Origin: Dokdonia pacifica
Lineage (GTDB): Bacteria > Bacteroidota > Bacteroidia > Flavobacteriales > Flavobacteriaceae
Length of the DNA: 64,000 nucleotides
Direction: 5' to 3'
Assembly (NCBI RefSeq): GCF_900188275.1
Contig: NZ_FZNY01000002.1
Location: 496,001-560,000 of the forward strand
Every line of letters begins with the position of its first letter. The stretch's first letter is position 1. This document shows positions 26,977 through 36,749 of this stretch, piece after piece. Under the pieces are notes generated by a model, which was not told the origin of the DNA, made no database searches, and saw only the letters and a list, made by a program, of their open reading frames with translations. The position numbers were made by a program, and so were the translations under genes.

Positions 26977-29391
26977 ATGATTTATAATTATTTCAAAATA
27001 GCACTCCGTAACCTTTGGAAAAATAAAGTGTTTACATTCCTAAATATTTTAGGACTTAGTGTCGCCTTTTGTGTTGCTACTTTACTATCCATAGCTTCTC
27101 TAAACAATTTAGCTGAAGATCAATTTCATACAAACAAAGACAATCTTTATAAGGTATATGCTACCGAGCAAACTTCTAAAGGCCCCGAAGAAGTATCATC
27201 TAGATCTACACCATTTGCACCTACACTAAAAGATGAAGTTCCGGGAATAAAGAAAATCACACGTCATTTAGAAGAAAATGTAGTGGTTTCCTATGAAGAT
27301 AAAGAACTGCAACTTGATGTCAGTTATATAGATCCAGACTTTTTTGAGATGTTTTCTTTCCCAGTAATAAAAGGAGAAAACACATCACCTCTTTCACAAA
27401 AATCATCGGTCGCTTTAACGCAAGAAACAGCAAAACTCTTATTTGGAAATGAAGATGTTATAGGAAAAACAATTTTACTACAAGGGCAAGATGCCAAAGA
27501 ACCATTTATTATAAGCGCCATTCTAAAAGATATTCCAAAAGAAAGCTCAATGGGCTTTGATCTGTTAGTTGCTTATGAAAATAACGCATATTACAAGCAA
27601 ACATTAGACGATTGGAGTAGCAGATTCCATAGTGTATACCTACAACTAGACGAAGGAGTAACGACACAACAATTTGAAGAACGCACAAGAGCATTTGTAG
27701 CACAATACTATCGAGAAAATATAGAAAACGCTATCCGAGACGGTGTTCAAAAAGATGCAAATGGACAATATTATCAATTACGCTTATTTCCATATGTAGA
27801 TTCGGTATTTACAAAGTTTAAAGGAGGAATTGCAAAAACTTCTCGAATTATGCCCTATCTGATTTTATGTATTGCAATACTCATCCTATTTATTGCCAGT
27901 GTCAACTTTATAAACATGAATGTAGCTAAAGGAGGACAACGCTTACGCGAAATCGGAATGCGAAAAACACTAGGTGCAACAAAATCCCAACTATTCATTC
28001 AGCTTTGGGTAGAAAGTCTTTTTGTTTTTTCAATTTCCATCATTCTTGGATTGTTATTAGGCTATGCACTTCTCAATGATTTTCAAACACTATTCAGAAC
28101 TAGCGGAACATTTGGAACCTTACTAAGTCCAGAAATCCTAAGCTTATTTGTTATTGCAATTATCCTTATAACGCTTATTGCTGGAGGTTATCCTGCCCTA
28201 CTCCTTAGTAAATTAGGCACTCTTAAAGCATTAAAAGGAAAAATGGAAGCGAGAGACAGCAACCGCCTCAGAAATACATTAATCGTCATACAGTTCAGTA
28301 TTGCCATTTTACTCATTAGTGGCACACTCGTATTAAATAAACAAATTGATTTCTTACGACATAAAGACCTAGGATTTGATAAAAGCAATGTCATCTCCAT
28401 TCCGTTAAATGGTAGTTTAGATAGTTATACCGCATTAAGCAGATTACGCAACGAATTACAAAGCGAACCAGAAATTCTAAGCATTACTGCTGCAGATAAT
28501 AATCTAGGTTCTGGAAGAGACGGTAGTGGATATATGAGTATCTCTGGGTTTGATTATGAAGGAAGAAGTATAAAAACACATAACCTCACTGTAGACTATG
28601 ACTATATAGAAACCTTAAACCTAGAATTAGTTGCTGGTAGAAGCTTTGACAGACAATTTGCCACAGATAGTCTTGCCATGGTCATCAATGAAACAATGGC
28701 TAAAGAATATGGCAAAGAAAACCCATTAGACGTTGTTGTTTCATTTGACGATAGCATTAGATACAAGGTAATTGGTGTTGTAAAAGATTACAATTTCCAA
28801 GGACTAAAAAAAGAAGTGGAACCCCTTACCTTCTACTTAGATCCTAATGTAGGTTATTATTACGCTTTCGCGAAAATAAACCCAGATAAAGCTGTAGGTG
28901 CGTATGATAAAATAGAAAAAGCATGGAACAAAATAGAACCCGAAGCCACATTCTTAGGTTCCTTTTTAGATGAAAATATAGATAGAACTTTAAGAAGAGA
29001 AAAAGTCCTTACCAAAATTATTACAAGCGGATCTATCGTAGCGATTCTCTTAAGCTGCATAGGACTATTCGCCATTTCTATGATTGTTGTCAATCAAAGA
29101 ACAAAAGAAATTGGGGTTCGAAAAATAGTAGGTGCTAGTGTACCAGGTCTTGTAAAATTACTACTATCAGACTTCTTAAAACTTGTAGTCTTAGCCTTTG
29201 TAATTGCGACACCCATAGCATGGTGGATGAGTTCCAAATGGCTAGAAGATTACTCGTATAAAATTACCCTTAATCTTGGCGTATTCATTATAGCCGGTCT
29301 CATAGCTATTATTATAGCCATGCTTACCATTGGTTATAAAACAATGCATGCGGCATTACAGAATCCTGTAAAATCATTAAGAACTGAATAA
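26977..29391 (+). CDS. FtsX/MacB-type ABC permease, copy 3 of 8
   Basis: An 804-residue two-half permease and one of the more divergent copies. The first inner segment reads NFINMNVAKGGQRLREIG in place of the NLSTA pattern of most copies. Coupling helices are REIGMRKTLGATKSQL and TKEIGVRKIVGAS. A partial recurrent palindrome (GCTTTCGCGAAA, 28864-28875) encodes AFAKI in the second periplasmic domain. It has the same start codons and span layout as its neighbours, 23 bp after copy 2. The next copy begins 2 bp after its stop, so the two are translationally coupled. Confidence 0.93.
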   Translation: MIYNYFKIALRNLWKNKVFTFLNILGLSVAFCVATLLSIASLNNLAEDQFHTNKDNLYKVYATEQTSKGPEEVSSRSTPFAPTLKDEVPGIKKITRHLEENVVVSYEDKELQLDVSYIDPDFFEMFSFPVIKGENTSPLSQKSSVALTQETAKLLFGNEDVIGKTILLQGQDAKEPFIISAILKDIPKESSMGFDLLVAYENNAYYKQTLDDWSSRFHSVYLQLDEGVTTQQFEERTRAFVAQYYRENIENAIRDGVQKDANGQYYQLRLFPYVDSVFTKFKGGIAKTSRIMPYLILCIAILILFIASVNFINMNVAKGGQRLREIGMRKTLGATKSQLFIQLWVESLFVFSISIILGLLLGYALLNDFQTLFRTSGTFGTLLSPEILSLFVIAIILITLIAGGYPALLLSKLGTLKALKGKMEARDSNRLRNTLIVIQFSIAILLISGTLVLNKQIDFLRHKDLGFDKSNVISIPLNGSLDSYTALSRLRNELQSEPEILSITAADNNLGSGRDGSGYMSISGFDYEGRSIKTHNLTVDYDYIETLNLELVAGRSFDRQFATDSLAMVINETMAKEYGKENPLDVVVSFDDSIRYKVIGVVKDYNFQGLKKEVEPLTFYLDPNVGYYYAFAKINPDKAVGAYDKIEKAWNKIEPEATFLGSFLDENIDRTLRREKVLTKIITSGSIVAILLSCIGLFAISMIVVNQRTKEIGVRKIVGASVPGLVKLLLSDFLKLVVLAFVIATPIAWWMSSKWLEDYSYKITLNLGVFIIAGLIAIIIAMLTIGYKTMHAALQNPVKSLRTE

Positions 29392-29393
29392 TT

Positions 29394-31772
29394 ATGTTCA
29401 AGTACAATCTTAAAATAGCATTTAGAAATTTCAAAAAATACAAAAGTAGTTTTGTAATTAATATCATTGGGCTCTCAGCTGGAATAGCCTGCGTACTGTT
29501 TATCTCTCTATGGGTACATGATGAAATGAGGGTAGATAAATTTCATGAAAAGGAAAAACAGTTATATCAAGTATTGTCCAATATGACCCTCAATGATGAA
29601 ACAAAGACCTTTGTAGGTAGTCCTTTTCTATTAGCAGATGACATAACTAAAGAATTTCCCGAAGTAGAAGCAGCTACAGCAATCAATGCTGATTTTGCAA
29701 CTCCAGAAGGTGTTTTTACTCACGGAGATAATAATCAAACAGCTAAAGGATTATTTGCCTTGCCTAACTTTTTTGAAGTATTTTCTTTTGATGTATTAGT
29801 CGGTGATCAAAATCAAGTACTACAGAACAAGTATAATCTAGTAATCTCAGAAGAGTTAGCAAAAAGATTATTTAAAACCAAAGAAAACGCCATTGGCAAA
29901 ACATTAAATTGGAATTATAAATGGACAGACGGAAATGGAGAAGAAACATTAGTTGTTTCTGGAGTTTTTAAAACACCACCTGCTCATTCTACAATGAAGT
30001 TTGATTACGTTGTCCATTCTGAATTATTAATCGATTCAGATAGATGGGCTGGAGATTGGAGCGGCCATTATGCAAAATCTTATTTAGTGTTAAAAGAAGA
30101 CACTAATATTTCTAATTTCAATCAAAAAATTGCGAACTATCTAAATACCAAAAGAGATGGTAAATTCAAATTTACATCTTTTGTTCAAAAATTTTCCGAT
30201 AGATATCTCAATCTACCTTATGAAAATGGTGTTCAAGTAGGTGGTCGTATTGTTTATGTTAGATTATTCATCAGTATAGCTCTTATCACATTACTAATAG
30301 CCTGTATCAACTTTATTAATCTTACTACTGCACAAGCTAGTAGAAAAATGAAAGAGGTAGGGGTTAAAAAAACACTTGGAGCCAGTCGCAGATCATTAGT
30401 ATATCAATATATGAGTGAAGCACTCATTCTAGTAATTTTATCAACAGGAGTAGCCTTACTTTTGGTATTTTTATTTCTTCCAAAATTTAATGCAATTACC
30501 GATAAAAATATCCTCTTAAATTTCGGAAGTAATCAACTATTCATAATTACACTCATTATCATCGTTACAGGTTTTTTAGCTGGAAGTTACCCAGCTTTTA
30601 GACTTTCTTCCTTTAAGCCTGTGACCACTTTAAAAGGAGAAACGCCAAAAACGGTTTGGGAATTCTTCCTAAGAAAAGGACTTGTTGTCTTTCAATTCAC
30701 CATTTCAATTGTATTTATTATCAGCATTTTAGTAGTGAATAAGCAAGTAAAATATATGCAAACTAAAAACCTGGGGTACAATAAAGAAAATGTAATTCAA
30801 TTTGAAATAGGAAGTAATATTGAAAATCCTGAAACACTACTTAATGAATTAAAAAACATCACTACGGTTCAAAGTGTAGGGTTTACAAATGGAGAATTCT
30901 TAGAAGGGACAGATAACAATGGTGGATGGATTTGGCCTGGTAAAGATTCTGAAGACTATAGATCTTTCCAAGCGCCTAGAATGGGTTATGGTGCTATTGA
31001 AACGCTAGGAATGAACATTATTGCGGGTCGTTCATTCTCAAAAGAGTTTAATGATAACTACAACAAAATTATACTCAATGAATCTGCATTAAAATTAATG
31101 AGCCTAGAAAACCCTATTGGTCAGATGTTAAAAAAAGGAGAGGCTCAACAAGAAATCATTGGTATCGTTGAAGACTTCCAATATGGTTCATTGCATAAAA
31201 AAATAGAACCACTCGTTATAAGATTTAGATCCTATGGGAACAATATTCTGGTTAAAATCGCACCAGGTACAGAGCGAGAAACGCTTTCAAAAATGGAGTC
31301 TATTTATACAAAATTTAATCCTGGGTATCCTTTTGACTATTCCTTTATGGATAGCAATTATAACAAATTATATGCTGCAGAAATTAAAGTAGCAAATCTT
31401 TCAGACTTCTTTGCAATACTAGCTATTATCATTTCTAGTTTAGGACTTTTTGGACTAGCAACATTTACAGCAGAACGAAGAGCTAAGGAAATCGGAATTC
31501 GAAAAATACTAGGATCTAGCGTATTGGGAATTGTAAAAATGCTATCAAGTGAATTTGCAAAAATGGTTGGTTTTGCTGCATTAATTGCATTTCCAATTGG
31601 ATATTGGTTGTGTAGCAAGTGGTTAGATAATTTTGGATATGCTATTGAATTAAAATGGTGGTTTTTTGGTTTAGCAGGTTGTATCACTATGCTTGTCGCC
31701 ATGATAACAGTAGGACTCCAATGTTATAGAGCTGCTACAGCAAATCCTATACATGCTATTAAAACAGAATAA
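29394..31772 (+). CDS. FtsX/MacB-type ABC permease, copy 4 of 8
   Basis: A 792-residue two-half permease. Coupling helices are MKEVGVKKTLGASRRSL, with Lys in place of the usual Arg, and AKEIGIRKILGSS. It begins 2 bp after copy 3. The N-terminus MFKYNLKIAFRNFKKYK departs from the consensus MIKNYFKIA shared by most copies, and it lacks the CAATCAAAA-rich leader, consistent with translation by coupling to copy 3. The periplasmic domains are of normal size. Different periplasmic domains with conserved coupling helices suggest shared ATPases but different substrates. Confidence 0.93.
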   Translation: MFKYNLKIAFRNFKKYKSSFVINIIGLSAGIACVLFISLWVHDEMRVDKFHEKEKQLYQVLSNMTLNDETKTFVGSPFLLADDITKEFPEVEAATAINADFATPEGVFTHGDNNQTAKGLFALPNFFEVFSFDVLVGDQNQVLQNKYNLVISEELAKRLFKTKENAIGKTLNWNYKWTDGNGEETLVVSGVFKTPPAHSTMKFDYVVHSELLIDSDRWAGDWSGHYAKSYLVLKEDTNISNFNQKIANYLNTKRDGKFKFTSFVQKFSDRYLNLPYENGVQVGGRIVYVRLFISIALITLLIACINFINLTTAQASRKMKEVGVKKTLGASRRSLVYQYMSEALILVILSTGVALLLVFLFLPKFNAITDKNILLNFGSNQLFIITLIIIVTGFLAGSYPAFRLSSFKPVTTLKGETPKTVWEFFLRKGLVVFQFTISIVFIISILVVNKQVKYMQTKNLGYNKENVIQFEIGSNIENPETLLNELKNITTVQSVGFTNGEFLEGTDNNGGWIWPGKDSEDYRSFQAPRMGYGAIETLGMNIIAGRSFSKEFNDNYNKIILNESALKLMSLENPIGQMLKKGEAQQEIIGIVEDFQYGSLHKKIEPLVIRFRSYGNNILVKIAPGTERETLSKMESIYTKFNPGYPFDYSFMDSNYNKLYAAEIKVANLSDFFAILAIIISSLGLFGLATFTAERRAKEIGIRKILGSSVLGIVKMLSSEFAKMVGFAALIAFPIGYWLCSKWLDNFGYAIELKWWFFGLAGCITMLVAMITVGLQCYRAATANPIHAIKTE

Positions 31773-31799
31773 ATATCAATCAATCAAAATCAAATCATC

Positions 31800-34244
31800 A
31801 TGATCAAGAATTATTTCAAAATAGCGTGGAGAAACATCATGAAAAACAAGGTGTTTTCTCTTATCAATGTGATAGGACTTACCATTGGTCTAAGTGCATC
31901 ATTTGTCATTGGTTTAATGATTTTTTACGATGCTACATTTGATAATTTTCATAAAGATGGTGATCGTATATATAGAGTAGTCACAGATTTTAAAGCTCCA
32001 GAAGGTCAATTCTATAATCCAGGGGTTACCCTTGCTTTGAAAGATGCTATAAAAGGCAACTCAAACTTTGAAGTGATAAGCGAGTTCTACATAGAACGCC
32101 CTATGAAAGTAGAGAACAGAGCAAACAACCTTGAATTTAAATTACCAAAGTTTGCCATTTTTGCAGACCAAGATTATTTTAAAATTTTCGATTATACGTT
32201 TATAGCAGGAGATCATACCAATACATTAAACAATCCCAATGAAGTTATATTAACTAAAGAACGTGCTGAAAAATATTTTCCAAATACAGAAATCTCTGAT
32301 ATTATTGGTAAGACTCTTGTTTATAACGATTCTATTAATACTACCGTAAAAGGAATCGTAGAAAACTTTGAAAATAGAACAGATATTGTTTTTCAAGAGT
32401 TCATATCACACCCTACTTTACTTCAAACAAGGATGCGAGAGAACATTATCAGAAAGAATTGGAATAATACCAATTCTAGTTCTCAACTGTTTGTAAAACT
32501 AACGCCAAATGCTGATATCGCCTCCATTAAAGAACGCTTTAAAAGTATTGCTACAGAACATGCTGATGAAGAAGATATAAAATATAATCAAGAACGAATT
32601 TTTCAATTACAGACATTAAACGATATTCATTTTAATGAAAACTATGGAATCTATGATTGGTCTAGTGGACAAGCAAGTAAATCCTTATTAAAAAACTTAG
32701 CACTTGTAGCGCTCTTCCTACTATTATTAGGTTGTATTAATTTTATTAACCTAAATACAGCACAAGCGACACAACGTGCTAAGGAGATAGGCATTCGTAA
32801 GACCCTAGGAAGTTCTAGAAAACAATTGATTAGTCAGTTTATGGGAGAAACATTTCTATTGGTTATAATAGCCGCTCTCCTATCACTATTACTATCAAGG
32901 TGGTTAATTAATGTCTTCTCTGATTTTGTCCCAAAAGACTTAAGCTTTGAATTATTTAAAGCCCCAATTGTTGCTATGAGTGTCATCGTTCTTTTAGTGA
33001 TCGTAACATTCTTATCAGGATTCTACCCCGCAATGGTTCTTTCAAAATTTAATACCGTATCTGTATTAAAAAACCACCTAGCAGTTGGAGAAAAGAAAGT
33101 AAAGCTTAGAAAGTTCCTAACAGTATTCCAGTTTACAATTGCACAGGTCTTTATTATTGCTACACTTTTAGTTGGTAAACAAATAAATTACTTGTTGAGT
33201 AAAGACATGGGCTTTAAAAGTGATGCTGTCATCTCTACTTTCAGACCCATTGGAGAAAGTGGACTTGATAAAATGGAATTATTTGCAGAAAAACTACAAT
33301 CTATTCCTGAAATAAATAAGATAAGTCTGGGTAACTACACACCAGCTTCTTTTAGCTCAAATACTACTACCATGACAAGAATAGACAATGGTAAAGAGAT
33401 ATACGGTGATATACAACTGCTACATGGCGACACTAATTATTTAGAGCTCTTTGAGATTGATTTATTAGCTGGTAGAACGAGGCTTAATGATACGATCAAA
33501 GAACTGGTTATTAATGATACTGCTCGTAAATTTTATGGATTTAATACGCCAGAAGAAGCAGTAGGGCAAACCCTTACATATGAAGATGAAGCACTCCCAA
33601 TAGTAGGAGTCATGGAAGATTTTCATCAACGTTCATTAAAAACGGAAATTAAACCTATGAGTTTTTTAGGTGATTTTTACAGAGGGAATTGGACCTACTT
33701 TTCACAAGCTCACATTGCTTTAAAAAATGAATCTTCAGATAATTTAGAAAATACGATTACTAAAATCGAAAATGAGTATAAAGCTATTTTCCCAGGGGAA
33801 GCATTTAGAATGCAGTTTTTAGATGAAACCATAGAAAATTTTTACAAGAGAGAGCAAAAGATCTCTAAGCTCTTAAATTGGGCAACAGGATTATCAATTT
33901 TAATAAGTTGCCTAGGGCTTTTAGGTTTAGTGATTTATACTACAAATAGACGTGTTAAAGAAATTGGAGTACGCAAAGTATTAGGAGCATCACTATTTCA
34001 AATTAATACACTTTTATGTAAAGAGTTCCTCATTTTAGTCACTATTGCTTTTGTTGTAGCCTCACCTCTAGCCTGGTATGGTATTCATAATTGGCTTCAG
34101 GATTTTGCATATAAGACCTCTATTAGCTTTTGGGTATTTCTAATAAGTGGTTTAGCAATGATCATCTTTGCTTTATTGATCATAAGCGCAAAAACATTAC
34201 AAGCTGCAAATGCAAATCCTGTAAATTCATTACGATCAGAATAA
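31800..34244 (+). CDS. FtsX/MacB-type ABC permease, copy 5 of 8
   Basis: An 814-residue two-half permease, the longest of the set. Coupling helices are AKEIGIRKTLGSSRKQL and VKEIGVRKVLGASLFQI. The middle linker (VKLRKFLTVFQFTIAQVFII) is distinct from the others. The first spans lie at about 18-42 and the last four at about 690-800. It is preceded by a CAATCAATCAAAATC leader 28 bp after copy 4. The first 27 nt of the coding region closely match copies 1, 2 and 8 at the nucleotide level, including silent positions. Confidence 0.93.
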   Translation: MIKNYFKIAWRNIMKNKVFSLINVIGLTIGLSASFVIGLMIFYDATFDNFHKDGDRIYRVVTDFKAPEGQFYNPGVTLALKDAIKGNSNFEVISEFYIERPMKVENRANNLEFKLPKFAIFADQDYFKIFDYTFIAGDHTNTLNNPNEVILTKERAEKYFPNTEISDIIGKTLVYNDSINTTVKGIVENFENRTDIVFQEFISHPTLLQTRMRENIIRKNWNNTNSSSQLFVKLTPNADIASIKERFKSIATEHADEEDIKYNQERIFQLQTLNDIHFNENYGIYDWSSGQASKSLLKNLALVALFLLLLGCINFINLNTAQATQRAKEIGIRKTLGSSRKQLISQFMGETFLLVIIAALLSLLLSRWLINVFSDFVPKDLSFELFKAPIVAMSVIVLLVIVTFLSGFYPAMVLSKFNTVSVLKNHLAVGEKKVKLRKFLTVFQFTIAQVFIIATLLVGKQINYLLSKDMGFKSDAVISTFRPIGESGLDKMELFAEKLQSIPEINKISLGNYTPASFSSNTTTMTRIDNGKEIYGDIQLLHGDTNYLELFEIDLLAGRTRLNDTIKELVINDTARKFYGFNTPEEAVGQTLTYEDEALPIVGVMEDFHQRSLKTEIKPMSFLGDFYRGNWTYFSQAHIALKNESSDNLENTITKIENEYKAIFPGEAFRMQFLDETIENFYKREQKISKLLNWATGLSILISCLGLLGLVIYTTNRRVKEIGVRKVLGASLFQINTLLCKEFLILVTIAFVVASPLAWYGIHNWLQDFAYKTSISFWVFLISGLAMIIFALLIISAKTLQAANANPVNSLRSE

Positions 34245-34273
34245 GTCTCACACCCATTTAAAAATAAATAGCA

Positions 34274-36673
34274 ATGCTTAAGAACAATCTAAAAATAGCG
34301 TATAGAAGTCTTAAAAAAAACAAGATATACTCATTTATCAATATTGTTGGCCTAGCGTTAGGAATTGCTGTAACGATGATTATTGGTCTGTGGATAGCTG
34401 ATGAATTTGATTACAACAATCATTTTGAAAACAAGGATCGCATTGCTCGTATAATGCAACATCAAACAGTTAATGGAGAGGTACACTCTAATGAAACTAT
34501 TCCCCTTGCATTAGAATTTCAATTGCGAGATCAATTTGGAGATGCATTTACACATATTGTAATGTCTTCACGTAATAATGGACGCTTTCTTTCTGTAGAC
34601 AATGAAGTGATTTCTACTAGGGGCCGTTTTATGCAAGCAGATGCTCCAGACCTTTTAAATCTGGAAATGATACAAGGAACCCGCAATGGATTAGAAAAAA
34701 TAAACTCCATTTTACTTTCTGAATCTACAGCAAAAACAATTTTTGGCAACGAAAACCCAATAGGTAAATCGGTTATGTCAAATAATGAACATGCCATGGA
34801 AGTAACAGGAGTATATAAAGATATCCCTAGTAATAATAGTTTTTCTAATCTCCAGTTTTTAATGCCTTTCAAACATTGGATGAATACTAGATGGAGTTGG
34901 TTAGAAAATCAAGATACAAATTGGGACTATAATTCTTTTGACCTCTTTGTAGAACTATCCGAAAATGTAGATCTCACTGCTGTAAATACTCGTATTGAAA
35001 ATGTAAAAAAGGATAATGACCCACGAGGAGATAAATTTGACCCAAGATTATTTGTATTTCCAATGACCGACTGGTATTTGTATTCTCAATTTGAAAATGG
35101 TGCTCAAGTTGGAGGTCGTATTGATAATGTTTGGTTATTTGGTCTTATTGGCCTTTTTGTGCTCATCCTTGCAAGTATAAATTTTATGAATTTAAGTACT
35201 GCACGATCTGAAAAACGAGCACTCGAAGTAGGTATTAGAAAATCCATAGGTTCAACACGTAGACAGCTCATTCATCAGTTTTTGAGTGAGTCATTTCTAG
35301 TGGTATTATTAGCATATATCATTGCTATTGGATTGACTTTACTTTCCATCAACTCATTTAACACCTTAGCAGGAAAAGAAGTTGTTTTTCCTTGGCTTAA
35401 TCCCTTATTCTGGGGAGTTTCAATACTCTTTATTATACTCACGGCATTAATCTCTGGAAGTTATCCTGCCTTATATTTATCATCATTTAAACCCATTAAA
35501 GTGCTTAAAGGAACTTTCAAAATGGGGAGAAATGCTTTGCTTCCGCGAAAAGTGCTTGTTGTAACTCAATTTACGGTTTCTATTGCATTGATTATAGGGA
35601 CACTCGTTGTCAAAAACCAAATCGATTATAGCAAGGATAGGCCTATAGGTTTTGAAAGTTCACAGCTTGTTCAAATACCCACATCCAGCCAAGAATTTCA
35701 AAATAAGTATGAAGTAATGCGTAATCAGTTTATAAACTCAGGCGTCGTTACTCAAATGGCTTGGGGAAGCAGTCCCTCTACACGTATATGGAATTATTCA
35801 TCTGGGTATGAATGGGATGGAAAACCTCTAGATTTTGATGAGAGCCTTGCACAAATGGGAATCTCTTATGATTATATTGATGCGCTCGAAATGAAAATAA
35901 TTGAGGGGCGTTCTTTTTCTAGAGAGTTTACTACAGATTCTAGTGCTGTTATTCTCAATAAAACTGCGGTAGCCTATATGGGAATTCAAAACCCTGTTGG
36001 GAAATACATCCGAGAGACAGAGCCAGGACCTAATAGTGTGCCTATGCAAATTGTAGGTGTGGTAGAAGATGTGATAAATGAATCGGCTTACGAACCTGTA
36101 TCACCACAAATGTATATGTTTGGAAGTGGCTATGGCGGATTCTATTATTTGAGACTTGATCCTGATAAAACAACTAGTGAAAGTCTAGCTACTATCGAAA
36201 AAATATATAAAGCAAATTTTCCAAACCTTCCTTTCAACTACGACTTTGTAGATGAGGAATATGCACAAAACTTCATTGCCGAAGAACGCATTGCAAGCCT
36301 TTCTAGTGTATTTACTTTACTCGCTATTCTCATAAGCTGTTTAGGTCTATTTGGACTCACATCTTTTGTTGCAGAACAGCGCACTAAAGAAATAGGGGTG
36401 CGCAAAGTATTGGGGGCAACAGTTACAAACCTTTGGATGCTGCTTTCAAAAGATTTTATCATCCTTGTTGGCATAGCATTATTACTAGCAGTACCACTCA
36501 CCTACTATTTTATGAGCGATTGGATTGAAAAGTTCTCTTATCGCACAGACATTTCAATACAGGTATTCTTGATTGCTGGATTCGGCGCTATGCTAATTAC
36601 AATGATAACTGTAAGTTTTCAAGCAATTAAAGCAGCCATAGCCAATCCTGTTAACTCATTACGATCAGAATAA
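34274..36673 (+). CDS. FtsX/MacB-type ABC permease, copy 6 of 8
   Basis: A 799-residue two-half permease, the closest paralogue of copy 2 (equal length; shared PRKVLVVTQFTVSIALI, ALYLSSF.P..VLKGTFK and SGYEWDGKP compared with SGYTWEGKP). Coupling helices are LEVGIRKSIGSTRRQL and TKEIGVRKVLGATVTNL. Copies 2 and 6 being separated by three other copies means that the array was not built by simple adjacent duplication. It lies 29 bp after copy 5. The intergenic region after it carries a 26-bp perfect palindrome. Confidence 0.93.
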   Translation: MLKNNLKIAYRSLKKNKIYSFINIVGLALGIAVTMIIGLWIADEFDYNNHFENKDRIARIMQHQTVNGEVHSNETIPLALEFQLRDQFGDAFTHIVMSSRNNGRFLSVDNEVISTRGRFMQADAPDLLNLEMIQGTRNGLEKINSILLSESTAKTIFGNENPIGKSVMSNNEHAMEVTGVYKDIPSNNSFSNLQFLMPFKHWMNTRWSWLENQDTNWDYNSFDLFVELSENVDLTAVNTRIENVKKDNDPRGDKFDPRLFVFPMTDWYLYSQFENGAQVGGRIDNVWLFGLIGLFVLILASINFMNLSTARSEKRALEVGIRKSIGSTRRQLIHQFLSESFLVVLLAYIIAIGLTLLSINSFNTLAGKEVVFPWLNPLFWGVSILFIILTALISGSYPALYLSSFKPIKVLKGTFKMGRNALLPRKVLVVTQFTVSIALIIGTLVVKNQIDYSKDRPIGFESSQLVQIPTSSQEFQNKYEVMRNQFINSGVVTQMAWGSSPSTRIWNYSSGYEWDGKPLDFDESLAQMGISYDYIDALEMKIIEGRSFSREFTTDSSAVILNKTAVAYMGIQNPVGKYIRETEPGPNSVPMQIVGVVEDVINESAYEPVSPQMYMFGSGYGGFYYLRLDPDKTTSESLATIEKIYKANFPNLPFNYDFVDEEYAQNFIAEERIASLSSVFTLLAILISCLGLFGLTSFVAEQRTKEIGVRKVLGATVTNLWMLLSKDFIILVGIALLLAVPLTYYFMSDWIEKFSYRTDISIQVFLIAGFGAMLITMITVSFQAIKAAIANPVNSLRSE

Positions 36674-36708
36674 ATGAGATGAGGGTACTTCATATAAAGT
36701 GAAAATAA

Positions 36709-36734
36709 GTGTACGCTTTCGCGAAAGCGTACAC
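36709..36734. repeat. 26-bp perfect palindrome, GCTTTCGCGAAAGC family
   Basis: GTGTA-CGCTTTCGCGAAAGCG-TACAC between permease copies 6 and 7, 16 bp before the start of copy 7. It could form a hairpin in the polycistronic mRNA. There is no T tract, so termination is unlikely. Confidence 0.8.
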
Positions 36735-36749
36735 ATAAAACTAAGAATC

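Noticed and set aside
31358-31702. A 114-codon antisense frame in permease copy 4
   Set aside because: It lies opposite a well-supported coding region. Several similar frames occur opposite the permeases, as expected when codons lack certain triplets.
36709-36734. Palindrome as a terminator between permease copies 6 and 7
   Set aside because: It lacks a T tract, and the same core occurs inside coding regions, so termination is not its general role.
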